A DNA stretch of 64,000 bases from WJKR01 sp964556395 (GCA_964556395.1 CAZKVR010000001.1:62001-126000), one strand, 5' to 3'. Positions 49,629 to 58,839 are shown, counted from the stretch's first letter. Notes: generated from the letters alone by a model not told the origin. Made by a program: numbers and translations.

Positions 49629-49880
49629 CTACGCGTGTGAACGTTCTACCGCGTGTTCTTGCTGAGGAACCAATTCTTTCCTGATACGCCGCAGCGCTTC
49701 CTTCTTGGTATCGATGGGGATTCCTTTGTCCTTGAGCAGACCTGCAACGGCGATTAGCTTGATGGTCACGCTTCCCGGACCCGCCATCTTCTCTTCCACT
49801 TCATCAGTGAGGCGGATGTCTTTTCCGGTTACGTCTTTTATGGTCTCTTCGATGTGTCGGGAGAAGTTTTTTTCTTTCAT
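49629..49880 (-). CDS. Small hypothetical protein
   Basis: 83 residues, charged, with a Gly-rich turn (MAGPGSVTIKLIAVAGLLKD, about 32-51) that may be a short helix in the membrane or a fold core. The leader reads AATAATATTATT before the ATG. After the TAG the frame stays open for 36 codons, but no terminator marks a longer end. Not recognised. Confidence 0.5.
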   Translation of the reverse strand: MKEKNFSRHIEETIKDVTGKDIRLTDEVEEKMAGPGSVTIKLIAVAGLLKDKGIPIDTKKEALRRIRKELVPQQEHAVERSHA

Positions 49881-49910
49881 AATAATATTATTTTTTATGG
49901 TTAGAAGTGA

Positions 49911-49945
49911 AGAGGAAAAAGGGTTCCGATGAACCTTTTTCCTCT
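49911..49945 (-). terminator. Intrinsic terminator
   Basis: A long stem, AGAGGAAAAAGGTTC/GAACCCTTTTTCCTCT on the minus strand, with the U-tract inside the second arm. It lies 30 bases after the stop at 49976. Confidence 0.75.
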
Positions 49946-49975
49946 CTTAAGTTTTTATGATCTCTGCGCCTCCTG

Positions 49976-50650
49976 TTACCGATGATTTCTCCTGTTATCG
50001 ATGATTTCGAAAGCCTGCAGGACACCTTTTTCGCACAACATGATGTTCTGACCCCAAGGACCCTTGCAGATATAGTGTTGTTCTTCATCCCGCTCGTTGG
50101 TTCCGATGAGGTATATCCTCGGCAGCCTTTCGAATAACGTGTCCTGGATGTCTTTATATGCCTTCAAGGACTCCTCATCACCTCTTGATAGGAGGTGTCT
50201 TATCATCTCGAGGCCGGCACTGACGGCATCGTCTATCCTGATGAAGATGTATCTGACGTCATCCATGTTCGTGGTGTATTCCTCGAAAACCCGTAACGCT
50301 TGTTTTCCACCTCCTCTGAGGATGATTACGATGGGTTCCGTCCTGTCAGTGCCTTCTACAGGAAAATGGTTTTCGGCGTCCATCACTTTAAGTGATAGTC
50401 TGAGTGCGTCCTCCGCGTTCATACTCCTGAAACACTTGTCAAGCTTTCCTTTCCGTAGCTTCTGCTTCTGCCTCCACGTGAGGGGAATATCCGAAACGTC
50501 AGGAGTTAAAAGAACCTTGTCCAAGCATGGGGACACAGCATCGAGTCGCTTTTTAGTCTTGACGATTCTGACTGAGCCTGTGCGGCCCCTTCCACGGTCG
50601 ACGTGCCAGTCCGGCCGCTTATTCTTGTGGAAAAACATTTTTTTGCTCAT
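49976..50650 (-). CDS. Hypothetical protein
   Basis: 224 residues, basic N-terminus (NKRPDWHVDRGRGRTGSVRI), then mixed alpha/beta. IVIILRGGGKQAL (about 107-119) looks like a strand-loop-helix nucleotide or phosphate loop, but it lacks a Walker A Lys-Ser/Thr. No membrane segment. The leader is A-rich, with TAAGGA next to the ATG. Ends in a tandem echo of ATCGATAACAGGAG. Function unknown. Confidence 0.6.
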   Translation of the reverse strand: MSKKMFFHKNKRPDWHVDRGRGRTGSVRIVKTKKRLDAVSPCLDKVLLTPDVSDIPLTWRQKQKLRKGKLDKCFRSMNAEDALRLSLKVMDAENHFPVEGTDRTEPIVIILRGGGKQALRVFEEYTTNMDDVRYIFIRIDDAVSAGLEMIRHLLSRGDEESLKAYKDIQDTLFERLPRIYLIGTNERDEEQHYICKGPWGQNIMLCEKGVLQAFEIIDNRRNHR

Positions 50651-50831
50651 TCCTTAACGGTTTTTTATTTTTTGATTAATACTGAAATTTTTCGTGATAT
50701 CTCAAGGACTCAACATCCTTGATGAGACGAGTTCCTACGATGTCTTGCAAAATACTTAGCAGCCAACCCTCGAGGGTCGCCGGTACGATGCCTTTGGGCA
50801 AGCGTTCGTTTCTCAGACATAACACATCGTC

Positions 50832-51128
50832 TCATAACGACCTTCGATATTCCTCCTCGAAGGCTTTGACCGCCTCTAAAGAGTCGGTGAACTCATGGTC
50901 TCCATTACAGCTTCCGACGACGAACTCTTCAGGACCATTTATGGTGAGTGAGAGTTCGACATCGCCGTACTCGTTGTGGACACCGACCATCAAGGGATAG
51001 TCTTCTCTCTCTGGTTGCCCGTTGCTCCAGACGACCCTATGGTCCTTTTCCAGTTCTTCTAAGAACTGGATGATAGTGTTGACCGCGACCAGTGATCGGT
51101 ATAGCTTTTCATCAGTGTTATCATTCAT
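50832..51128 (-). CDS. Hypothetical protein, probably interrupted by an in-frame TGA
   Basis: 98 residues from ATG 51128, acidic; the longer upstream frame is rejected because CAAACAAAAAAACAAATC directly precedes 51128. After TGA at 50832-50834 the same frame runs on for 51 codons (DDVLCLRNERLPKGIVPATL and onward) to a TAA at 50676, 25 bases before the next gene. The extension has ordinary protein composition. Either a nonsense mutation, a base-call error or readthrough. Function unknown. Confidence 0.55.
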   Translation of the reverse strand: MNDNTDEKLYRSLVAVNTIIQFLEELEKDHRVVWSNGQPEREDYPLMVGVHNEYGDVELSLTINGPEEFVVGSCNGDHEFTDSLEAVKAFEEEYRRSL

Positions 51129-51213
51129 ATCGATTTGTTTTTTTGTTTGAAAAAAAAGTGCAGGCGCTTTCCCCCAATATCCTCTGAAAAACGCCAAGAG
51201 AAGGCTCCCCACC

Positions 51214-52218
51214 CTAGAAGAGCATCGTCCCTAGGATGAAGAGGCACCACACGACGGCTGCGTAGAAGACTAACAGCGTAGCCAGTGGCGTGAACAACAC
51301 GTGCTTGTCAGGCTTGACGAAAGGGTATTGCGAGTATCGCCTCCTTTCCAAGGGCCTCAAGGTCTTGACGACCATCATGCCTCCGATGACGAGGGGTAGC
51401 AAGGACATCGAGAAGAGCATGTCATCACCGGCGCGGTAGAAAAGCATCCCTGCGGTGGAGACCGCTGTCAAGAACATCGTGAGAAGAACAACAACCCATA
51501 AGGGAAGCCTCCTGAAAAGCACTGTTCGGATGCTGTTTGAACGCCCGAAAGAGTGTTCCCAACAGTTCGTCCTCCAGAGGAGGAAATCCTTAGCTATCGT
51601 CTCCAGGACCTCATAGAGGTCTTCAGCGCTTTCGGTCGTGAAAGCCCAGTCACCTTCGACCTTCCCGTTGGCGTATCTCTGTATCGGGAATCGTGAGGGG
51701 GCCTTGTAACGCATGGAGAAGACTCCTTGCGAGTAATGCATCAGGATATTGAATCCTTGTATAGTCGAGATTGAGAACCAGTGTCCTGTCTGCTTCGGGA
51801 CTGCCTTGTGAACCCCTCCTGCGAGTTTGAAACCTCCTTTAATCTTAAGCATGTCTTTGGCTCTTTCCGGAAGGTTGTATATCTCTAGGAATTGTCGGAA
51901 GAACACCGTTATCTTTTCAGGATTCTCCGAAGAGTACATTTTCTCGTCATCCTCGACGCCTTCCGCGCGGAGGAACGATTCCAATGGGAATGTGTCAGGC
52001 CACTTTTCGAAGAATACGTGGTACTCGCCGTAATCATACCCTGCTATAAGGGAGAATCCTCCTTCCAACATTATCCGGCGCCACTTGCGCTTGCTCCTGT
52101 CAAAGGGATTTGGGACTTTTTCTATCCCTATAATGGATATCCTTCCTTCCAAACCGTCGTTGATGGCTTGTTTGATGGTCTGATTTCTGGTTTTTTCTCT
52201 TTCTTCTTTCTTTGTCAT
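51214..52218 (-). CDS. Hypothetical protein with three C-terminal TM helices
   Basis: 334 residues. A soluble N-terminal 225 residues (mixed alpha/beta) precedes helices near 237-258, 262-282 and 307-333. The start is MTKKEEREKTRNQ with AACAATAAAAAATTTATT just before the ATG. No catalytic motif recognised. Probably a membrane protein with a large cytoplasmic head. Confidence 0.65.
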   Translation of the reverse strand: MTKKEEREKTRNQTIKQAINDGLEGRISIIGIEKVPNPFDRSKRKWRRIMLEGGFSLIAGYDYGEYHVFFEKWPDTFPLESFLRAEGVEDDEKMYSSENPEKITVFFRQFLEIYNLPERAKDMLKIKGGFKLAGGVHKAVPKQTGHWFSISTIQGFNILMHYSQGVFSMRYKAPSRFPIQRYANGKVEGDWAFTTESAEDLYEVLETIAKDFLLWRTNCWEHSFGRSNSIRTVLFRRLPLWVVVLLTMFLTAVSTAGMLFYRAGDDMLFSMSLLPLVIGGMMVVKTLRPLERRRYSQYPFVKPDKHVLFTPLATLLVFYAAVVWCLFILGTMLF

Positions 52219-52235
52219 AATAAATTTTTTATTGT

Positions 52236-52985
52236 TTATGTATTAATGAGACTCTTTCGTCTACGGATGAGGATGAAGAAATATTTCAGGGCTTCTCTCC
52301 AATCCTCGTAGTGCATCCACGACTCTTCACTTTCGTCTGGGCCCTTGTCTTTCTCATCGTAGATGGAACAGATCTCATCGTGGATGGAGCAGTAGTGCGG
52401 GTGCATCCTGAACGTGGTCTCGTAGCGTCTTTCATCATAGATGTAGGCTTTCTGCGCCTTCAACAACACCATATTCAGAGGGTCTGCCACGGTCATTCTC
52501 GTGTTCTCGTCAGCTAATTGCGCCAGAATCCTCGACCCACTCCTTATCTCTGGCGGGATGTGATGGTATGCGATCTCCACGTCCGTCCATGTGTAAGGCT
52601 TGTACAAGTATGGGTAGTAGAGATTGAACCCGTACTTGCGGACTGAACACCCAACCCGATGGGTGAAGCTCCTCAAGGCTTTGCGCGGATCCTTGAAGCT
52701 TTCTTTGAAGGGGAGTCCGATGCTCGAATCTTTGTCCGTAGCAGAACAAACCTCTATAGAGCTCTCGAACATGGTCAAGGAAGCCACCCTATGCGGGATT
52801 CCGCTGCAGGCGGAGTGGAGTGCCGCCCTGAGCAGCACACCCCACTTTCCAGTTCCTTTCCATTTCTTCAGCCATTCTGGCTGGACTTCATCCATGTAGG
52901 ACCAGACGTTGATACGCGGATCGTCCATGAGTGCTGCTCTGAAGAGCAACACGTCCTTGTCTTTGAATCTTTTTCTTTTGAACAT
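52236..52985 (-). CDS. Hypothetical protein
   Basis: 249 residues, no signal or membrane helix. It is Tyr, Trp and His-rich in the second half (YGFNLYYPYLYKPYTWTDVE, about 129-148). ATG 52985 was chosen over 53069 because AACAATAAAATTATTATT directly precedes it. It lies just downstream of thyA. Not recognised. Confidence 0.65.
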   Translation of the reverse strand: MFKRKRFKDKDVLLFRAALMDDPRINVWSYMDEVQPEWLKKWKGTGKWGVLLRAALHSACSGIPHRVASLTMFESSIEVCSATDKDSSIGLPFKESFKDPRKALRSFTHRVGCSVRKYGFNLYYPYLYKPYTWTDVEIAYHHIPPEIRSGSRILAQLADENTRMTVADPLNMVLLKAQKAYIYDERRYETTFRMHPHYCSIHDEICSIYDEKDKGPDESEESWMHYEDWREALKYFFILIRRRKSLINT

Positions 52986-53004
52986 AATAATAATTTTATT
53001 GTTT

Positions 53005-53799
53005 TTATACTGAGATTTTCCCTTTGATATGAGGATGGGGGTCATACCCTTCCAGTTGGAAATCCTCATAATCGAATGAGAAAATATCTTTCTTCTCAGG
53101 GTTTATCCTCATCGTCGGCAGGGGCCTAGGCTCTCGTGAGAGCTGCAGTTCCACCTGCTTGAGATGGTTGAGGTAGATGTGGTAGTCTCCGAAGGTGTGT
53201 ATGAACTCTCCAGCTTCCAGTCCGGTCACCTGTGCCATCATCATCGTCAGCAACGCGTAGCTCGCGATGTTGAAAGGGACCCCTAAAAAGAGGTCGGCGC
53301 TTCGCTGGTACAATTGACAGCTCAGCTTTCCTTCGTTGACGTAGAACTGGAACAAGACGTGGCAGGGAGGCAATCCCATCTTGTCGATGTCCGCGACGTT
53401 CCACGCCGAGACGATGTGCCTCCTGCTCTTAGGATTATTCTTGATGGAATCTACCACTTCTGCTATCTGGTCTATGTGGCCGCCGTCCGGTTTCAGCCAG
53501 CTGCGCCACTGGTAGCCGTACACAGGTCCTAGGTTTCCGTCTTCGTCGGCCCACTCGTTCCAGATACTGACCCCTCTTTCCTGGAGCCATTTGACGTTGC
53601 GACTCCCTTTGAGGAACCAGAGCAACTCGTAGATGATGCTCTTCAGGTGTATCTTTTTCGTCGTCACCAATGGGAAACCTTCGCTTAGGTCGAAGCGTTT
53701 CTGAGATCCGAATTTGGAGATGGTCCCGGTTCCGGTACGGTCTTCCTTGAATTTGTTTTCATCAAGGACTTCTTGTAATAGTTCTAGATATTGTCTCAT
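53005..53799 (-). CDS. thyA: Thymidylate synthase
   Basis: 264 residues, the usual bacterial length. Nucleophile Cys in GLPPCHVLFQF (about 147), RSADLFLGVPFNIASYALL (about 167-185) and DYHIYLNHL (about 206) are all present, as is the N-terminal RTGTGT loop. It makes dTMP from dUMP with methylene-tetrahydrofolate. It is the only clear metabolic gene of the bacterial-style block; thyA is often carried by phages and also sits in bacterial chromosomes. No folA/dihydrofolate reductase is adjacent. Confidence 0.94.
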   Translation of the reverse strand: MRQYLELLQEVLDENKFKEDRTGTGTISKFGSQKRFDLSEGFPLVTTKKIHLKSIIYELLWFLKGSRNVKWLQERGVSIWNEWADEDGNLGPVYGYQWRSWLKPDGGHIDQIAEVVDSIKNNPKSRRHIVSAWNVADIDKMGLPPCHVLFQFYVNEGKLSCQLYQRSADLFLGVPFNIASYALLTMMMAQVTGLEAGEFIHTFGDYHIYLNHLKQVELQLSREPRPLPTMRINPEKKDIFSFDYEDFQLEGYDPHPHIKGKISV

Positions 53800-53837
53800 G
53801 GTAGTCTTATTTTTTTTCTACAACAGTTTTCAATCCC

Positions 53838-54038
53838 TCAGGACAATCCTAAGATGATCAGGAAGAGTAACAGCAGTACCGCTATTAAGAGCAATCTCTT
53901 CGGTGCGAAAAGCCAAGCCAAGACTTGGATGAAGGAAGCTATGATGTACGCACCTACTAGGAGGATGAATTTTCCGAATGCGAGTAATATCATCAGGAAA
54001 AGTATTCCTATGATGATGTAAGGCACTATATGCTCCAT
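53838..54038 (-). CDS. Small hydrophobic membrane protein
   Basis: 66 residues, almost entirely two hydrophobic helices split by a short basic loop (FAPKRLLLI). Start ATG 54038 follows ACCATAAAAATAGATACT, like its neighbours; the longer frame at 54086 is rejected. Function unknown. Confidence 0.5.
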   Translation of the reverse strand: MEHIVPYIIIGILFLMILLAFGKFILLVGAYIIASFIQVLAWLFAPKRLLLIAVLLLLFLIILGLS

Positions 54039-54060
54039 AGTATCTATTTTTATGGTTATG

Positions 54061-54097
54061 AAAAAAAAAGAAGAAGGAACGGCCAACGGCCGTCCTT
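54061..54097 (-). terminator. Intrinsic terminator
   Basis: Strong stem AAGGACGGCC/GGCCGTTCCTT with a 3-base loop and then TCTTCTTTTTTTTT on the minus strand, just after the stop at 54102. Confidence 0.9.
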
Positions 54098-54101
54098 GCT
54101 C

Positions 54102-54623
54102 TCAGAATATGTCCGGGAAGCCGAGGCGATGGCTCTTGAAGCTCTTGAGAGTCTTCTCGAACCGGTGCCGGTCCTCTCGGGTATCCTCGTAAGGTTCCCT
54201 GAGGATGTCCTTCGAGGATTCCATCTTTTCAAGGAACCTTTCGGCCTCCCTGGAAAGTTCGTTCCGTTGTATTCGGAACTCACCTCGGGTCATGCCGTCC
54301 AGTTCCCTCGCGAAGCGCGTGGCTTCCTGTCCTAGCGACTGGTACGCAGCCTGGATGTCGTAGAATCGTCTTATCCTGACAGGATTCTCGTTGTTCCAGG
54401 GGGAGTAGTGTTCGCAGACGTGCTGCTCGTACTCCAAAGCAACAGTCCGGTAGTGGCTGAAGGCGGCATGAGCGTCTTTCACGACTCGTTCCGTCTTCTC
54501 AGTCATCATCGCCCGTTTCTCCTCGCTCAATGGCAATCGTGGAAAGACCAATATGAGAGTGGAGATGAATACGACAATCGCGACAATCACGACGCCAAGT
54601 ATTATTGAAGTTGTTCTCTTCAT
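54102..54623 (-). CDS. Single-TM protein with helical outer domain
   Basis: 173 residues. An N-terminal membrane helix (about 6-28) is followed by a long, charged, helical domain (about 35-165) with heptad pattern. It may be anchored in the inner membrane and extend into the periplasm. A strong terminator follows directly, marking the 3' end of the long minus-strand gene run from the right. Not recognised. Confidence 0.6.
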   Translation of the reverse strand: MKRTTSIILGVVIVAIVVFISTLILVFPRLPLSEEKRAMMTEKTERVVKDAHAAFSHYRTVALEYEQHVCEHYSPWNNENPVRIRRFYDIQAAYQSLGQEATRFARELDGMTRGEFRIQRNELSREAERFLEKMESSKDILREPYEDTREDRHRFEKTLKSFKSHRLGFPDIF

Positions 54624-54636
54624 AAGGATATTGTTT

Positions 54637-56331
54637 TTATAATGTGAAACTTAATGTAAAGAGCGCTTTGCTCAGGTAGAAGTCACTACCGCCACCGCTG
54701 TCTAGAGTGCGAGTACTACCGTCCTGTAGCGTCCGGGTGGTGTGCCAACCCTTGTAATCGTCGCCTGGAACGTAGAATCCGAACTCTGCACCGAGGGCGA
54801 TGTTCTCCCAAGGGAAGAATCCTATGCCGAAGCCTAGTGCAGGGAGCTTTCGCTTGGTGTCGAGGTCTTCGATGGCTATGGATTGCTTGGGAACGCCTTG
54901 GAGGTCTGTAATCTCCTCATAGGAGTTCTCCTTCCCTTTATAGGAGTCATAGCCTAACGAGCACCATGCCAGGAAGTCTTTCCGTTCCCGCTGCCTGAAC
55001 ATCACCAAAGCTTTCCAGCCGGTGAAGGTGGCGTCGCGTTCGATGTAGCCTTGGCCTCTCAGGTCTCCGACGGGCGGCCTCTTCTTCTCGATCTTTGAGT
55101 AGAAGCCGCCGTAGTTGAAGCCTGCTCCTAAGCCGAGATTCATCCACAAGCCTTTGTCAGGGTCGTCTGAAAGGAACGCGCCGGCCCAGAGGCCTCCTAC
55201 GAAGGAGGGAGTGTTCTGATCCTGACCTGTCGCCGGCATGAAACCTGCGTGGGGGGTTATGACGAAGTGCTGTCCTCCCCATGGGTTCTTCTCGGGTACG
55301 GAGTCCTTACGGATAGTTTCTTTCTCCACCGTATCCTCAGCTTCCTCGACGAGGGTGATGTTGAAGGTCTGGTTGTAGTTGTTCACCACGCCAGGCTTCT
55401 CATCGCCTTCCACTATCACCGTGTCCTTCGCAGTCTCTTGTTCAGGCTTTTCCTTTTTCTTCGGACTTTGTTCCTTCGTGCGCTGAGCGGGCTTGGCTCC
55501 TCCTTCTTCCTTGACGAAGAAGTGGACTTTCCCCAACTTTCGACCATTGGGCAGAACGTAGTCTTCCTTGTTGCCGTATCGGAAGGCTGCGTAGAAGCCC
55601 TTTTGCAACTCTGTCGCATCGAGTTCGCCGTCCTCAAGGTTTTTCAAGACCTCTGAGCACTGCTTCCTCGCGGGTAGGCCGTAAGACTTGTATCGTTTCA
55701 GGCGGTTCAGGGCACGGAGTGGTTCCAACTGTTCAGTTTGGAGGGAGTACGAGAAGCTGGAGTCCAGCGCACGCCTCACCATCCGTATCCCTTTGATACC
55801 ATCGGTCACCATATGTATGGTGCCTAGTTCTAGCTTCTCTCCGGGGGAGAGCTTGCTGAATGCGTAGGTGGACACGGGCGAGATGAACAACGCGTCCTCC
55901 TCAGACTCCTTCAGGTCCTCTCCCAAGCGTTTTGCAGCATTTCCCTGGTCATAGTCTATCCTCAGGCCTTTCTTCTTCCGGTTAGGGATTCTGAGCTTCC
56001 TGAGGGCTTTGTTGTCTTCGAGCGCTTCTCGTTGTTTTGAGGTCAGCTCGATGACGGTCTTCCAGTCTCGTTCCTTGAATGGTACGAGCACGTCCGCGTA
56101 GCGGCGGGCGGGTTTGAGCGTATTATCCTCTAAGAGGATGATATCGACGTCCTTCCAGATGGATGCCGGAAGGTTCTCCTTGAAGTTGAACCCTGTGACA
56201 TGTTCCGTCACCTCATCGAAGGACTTCTTGTTCGCCGTCGTGGAGTAGTCCCACGCGGGTACCCCGACCTGGCCGAGCAGCGTCGTATGCGCCAGCAGGA
56301 CGAGGAAACATAGTGTGGTTATGGTTTTCAT
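54637..56331 (-). CDS. Outer-membrane beta-barrel-like protein with signal peptide
   Basis: 564 residues. Signal peptide ending LLG-QVG (cleavage before Gln, about residue 21). A soluble domain (22-270) follows, then a Lys/Glu-rich linker (about 275-330). A C-terminal domain of alternating strands with Gly and aromatic residues (GLWAGAFLSDD; LGLGAGFNYGGFY; GIGFFPWENIALGAEFGFY) ends in LFTLSFTL. Those features fit an outer-membrane barrel of a Gram-negative bacterium, not an archaeon. Start overlaps the preceding stop (ATGA). Confidence 0.75.
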   Translation of the reverse strand: MKTITTLCFLVLLAHTTLLGQVGVPAWDYSTTANKKSFDEVTEHVTGFNFKENLPASIWKDVDIILLEDNTLKPARRYADVLVPFKERDWKTVIELTSKQREALEDNKALRKLRIPNRKKKGLRIDYDQGNAAKRLGEDLKESEEDALFISPVSTYAFSKLSPGEKLELGTIHMVTDGIKGIRMVRRALDSSFSYSLQTEQLEPLRALNRLKRYKSYGLPARKQCSEVLKNLEDGELDATELQKGFYAAFRYGNKEDYVLPNGRKLGKVHFFVKEEGGAKPAQRTKEQSPKKKEKPEQETAKDTVIVEGDEKPGVVNNYNQTFNITLVEEAEDTVEKETIRKDSVPEKNPWGGQHFVITPHAGFMPATGQDQNTPSFVGGLWAGAFLSDDPDKGLWMNLGLGAGFNYGGFYSKIEKKRPPVGDLRGQGYIERDATFTGWKALVMFRQRERKDFLAWCSLGYDSYKGKENSYEEITDLQGVPKQSIAIEDLDTKRKLPALGFGIGFFPWENIALGAEFGFYVPGDDYKGWHTTRTLQDGSTRTLDSGGGSDFYLSKALFTLSFTL

Positions 56332-56933
56332 GAGTTTGTGTTCTTTTTGTTCGTGATTTGGTCTTTTACATTCTCATCCGTGCGGATGGTTTGAGAGTTG
56401 AGTTCTTCGAGTTTTCGGAGTAGTCCATCAGAGGTGATGAATTTTTCACGAGCCCTCGATAAAACCCCGTTTCCTCCGACTCCGTTTTGGTGGTGCCTGA
56501 CGTATTGCAGGGCTTGTTCTTCGACATTCTTTCGTAGCTCGTCGCGCACGTATCCGCTGTAGAGGAGGTTCAACATCTTGAGAACGTACTCTAGGCAGAG
56601 GTGGTCGACCAGTCCTCTGAGGAGGACGTGCTTCTCATAGTAGAGGGCCATGTATACCAGGTAAGGCGAGTAGTATGACCTGTCCTGTATGAGGGCGAGC
56701 GCTTCCTCGTCCTTAGGCAGCTGGTATTTTGGACAGTTCTCGAAGAAGACGAACCCTCTTTCAGGGTTCCTGTCGACTATCTTCTTGAATTCACGCATGT
56801 TTTCTCGGAAGAATTCGTACGTCAAGGGTTCCCCTTTGTTGATGTTTGAGAAGAGGTTGTAGCGGAGATTTGTAAGGTTTAACACCCCAAACATGAGGTT
56901 TGACACCAAGTTGTTCTTGAATCTTCTTTTCAT
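56328..56933 (-). CDS. Hypothetical protein
   Basis: 201 residues, mostly helical and soluble, containing a Tyr-rich middle (SYYSPYLVYMALYYEKHVLL). The C-terminus ends with Lys/Asn and overlaps the start of the barrel-like gene, so the two are translated together. The leader is CCATAAACATACTATT. Not recognised. Confidence 0.6.
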   Translation of the reverse strand: MKRRFKNNLVSNLMFGVLNLTNLRYNLFSNINKGEPLTYEFFRENMREFKKIVDRNPERGFVFFENCPKYQLPKDEEALALIQDRSYYSPYLVYMALYYEKHVLLRGLVDHLCLEYVLKMLNLLYSGYVRDELRKNVEEQALQYVRHHQNGVGGNGVLSRAREKFITSDGLLRKLEELNSQTIRTDENVKDQITNKKNTNS

Positions 56934-56966
56934 AATAGTATGTTTATGGTTGTTAATCCGTTATCA

Positions 56967-57215
56967 TCAGTTCAACATATTGAGTAGTCCGTCAAGTCTC
57001 ATGACCAAATCCTCATTGTTGAAGATTTCCGATAGATGTTCCGATATTCGTAGGTACGCTTCGAAGAGATCCTCATCTGACGAGGTATTCTGCTTCTGGC
57101 AAGGTACTAGTTCTACGCCTGCATCGTTCAGGTCGTCGAGGACCGTCGGGTGCAGGGTTTGGAGATAGGGATCTTGGATAGTCAGGTTCTCGTCTGTTTT
57201 CGGTTGTTTTCTCAT
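56967..57215 (-). CDS. Small hypothetical protein
   Basis: 82 residues, acidic. The start at 57215 was chosen because TTGATATGAG repeats the start context at 58829 and 61753; 57224 is the alternative. The N-terminus overlaps the end of the upstream gene. Function unknown. Confidence 0.5.
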   Translation of the reverse strand: MRKQPKTDENLTIQDPYLQTLHPTVLDDLNDAGVELVPCQKQNTSSDEDLFEAYLRISEHLSEIFNNEDLVMRLDGLLNMLN

Positions 57216-57216
57216 A

Positions 57217-58110
57217 TCAATCATTTTTTGTTATTATTGATTCTGTTACTAATGGTATCACGAATGCGGCCGCTAATGTGATATAAAACACGAATTGGCA
57301 GAACGAGGTGATGAACAGTCCTTCGTCTCCGAATGCGGTTCGCATATGGTCTATCTCTGGCCTTAGGCTCAGGTATGCTGTCAACACGGACAAAGCAGGT
57401 ATGAAAGCCGTTATACGGGAAGCGCCTCTCGACCACCTATATTTCTTTTTGAAACAGAGGATGATGATCCAGAGGACAAATCCCCACACTGCAATATTCA
57501 GTACTCGTTCGAGGTCTATCTGTGACTCCGTACTTTGACATGAGGAGTCATAGGTGTAACTGCCAGCATTCTTAGCCACATTGAACGTCTCTCCTCGTGC
57601 GGTCATCGCCAGCGTGTCATAAGTAGCCTTGTGTATTATAGTATCCCTCACAGAACCCTTCTCGTGAAGCTCTAGGAGTTGCCAGCGATTAAGCTTTCCT
57701 AAGATACCGACCTCTTTCTTGATGGCGTTCTCAATGCTTGAGAAGTATAGGCTCTCTCCGTGAACGAAGAGCACGTAGCCGTCCCTGTAAACTGCCGTAT
57801 CCGGTGATTGTAGGATTGCTTGTCCGTCCTCGAAGCTTACTATACGCCTCTGAGGAATCCATTTGTACACGGAGATGTCTGTCACGCAGCCTTCTCGTTG
57901 GTTGAAGCTCAATACTGTCCTGCTGTAGGTGAAAGGCCCTCTCTTGAAGGTATCGTCCTTGTCCCATCTCAGATATCTCTGGTTGGCCAGGAGCAGTAAT
58001 GAATCTCCTTTTTGGAGCGCAACGCTGTCCCCTAGGGTTGTGATGACTCTATCTTGGCTCGCCGCTAGCTGCGACAGCAGTATCAGGAGTAATATTGGTA
58101 TCTTTTTCAT
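57217..58110 (-). CDS. Secreted/membrane protein with Bacteroidota-like signal
   Basis: 297 residues. Signal peptide cleaved before Gln (QLAAS-QDR, about residue 18). A periplasmic beta-rich domain (about 20-195) follows, then four C-terminal membrane helices (about 206-225, 238-252, 265-280, 280-295). Overlaps the next start by four bases at both ends (operon). Not recognised; the plan matches the downstream neighbour in the pair. Confidence 0.65.
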   Translation of the reverse strand: MKKIPILLLILLSQLAASQDRVITTLGDSVALQKGDSLLLLANQRYLRWDKDDTFKRGPFTYSRTVLSFNQREGCVTDISVYKWIPQRRIVSFEDGQAILQSPDTAVYRDGYVLFVHGESLYFSSIENAIKKEVGILGKLNRWQLLELHEKGSVRDTIIHKATYDTLAMTARGETFNVAKNAGSYTYDSSCQSTESQIDLERVLNIAVWGFVLWIIILCFKKKYRWSRGASRITAFIPALSVLTAYLSLRPEIDHMRTAFGDEGLFITSFCQFVFYITLAAAFVIPLVTESIITKND

Positions 58111-58829
58111 GTTTTATTTTCGTTTCTTGTCATTGTGAATCTTATTATGTTAAGCAAACCGGACCAACACAGAGCGTATGAGACTGCGTAGATCGTGGAA
58201 GCCCAAGGGGCTACTCCTATCGGGAGCAGTAGTAGCAACAATGCTGCCACCACTATAGTGAGTATGATGAATTGTACCCCTAGACGCAACAGCAAACGAG
58301 GTAAGTTCATATTTTGAACCAGTGAAACTATGAAAAGCATAATCAGTCCTAGAGGGAGCATCATGAGGTCTTCGCTCCGATGCTTGGTTTTCTTTCCTAC
58401 ATGGAAAGATCTATCCTTGTCCTCATAGCTTATCACGAGCGATTCCGAACGCTTATGCAGTGTCGGCCCTTTGAACCAGTCTCCAGGTATCTCCGCGCCG
58501 AGCATGTCCTCACGGATTATCAGGTCCGTTTGTTGGCAATCCTTAGTGCGGAGAGCTTCCAGCAGGACATGAGGGTTTAGTGCGAGGGCTTCTCGGTGCA
58601 GATCGATGCAATCGCTCCGTATAGGAATCGTGTGGAGCGTTGATGGCTCGGCATCACCTTCATAGAATATGACGAAGGTGTCGTCTCGGACCTCGAATCC
58701 TAGTCGGTACAGTTCCATAGGGGCCCTGAAGGCATGGCCGTGCGGCAACTCCACCTTGACGGGGAGTTTTTGGGTCTGGGCGCTCGCCTCTATGGAGAGG
58801 AGGAGCGCCATCAGGATTATTGTTCTCAT
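58107..58829 (-). CDS. Secreted/membrane protein with Bacteroidota-like signal
   Basis: 240 residues. Signal peptide SIEASA-QTQ, soluble domain (about 20-155), then three membrane helices (about 157-172, 178-200, 205-228). Same build as the adjacent 297-residue protein: signal, periplasmic domain, C-terminal helices. Leader GATATGAG. The two probably act together. Function unknown. Confidence 0.65.
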   Translation of the reverse strand: MRTIILMALLLSIEASAQTQKLPVKVELPHGHAFRAPMELYRLGFEVRDDTFVIFYEGDAEPSTLHTIPIRSDCIDLHREALALNPHVLLEALRTKDCQQTDLIIREDMLGAEIPGDWFKGPTLHKRSESLVISYEDKDRSFHVGKKTKHRSEDLMMLPLGLIMLFIVSLVQNMNLPRLLLRLGVQFIILTIVVAALLLLLLPIGVAPWASTIYAVSYALCWSGLLNIIRFTMTRNENKT

Positions 58830-58839
58830 ATCGTTGTTG

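Noticed and set aside
46800..51200. Alternative genetic code (TAG or TGA reassigned) in the bacterial-style block
   Set aside because: Most genes there end in TGA, TAA or TAG at their terminator and stay open throughout; only three breaks, of different kinds, are seen.
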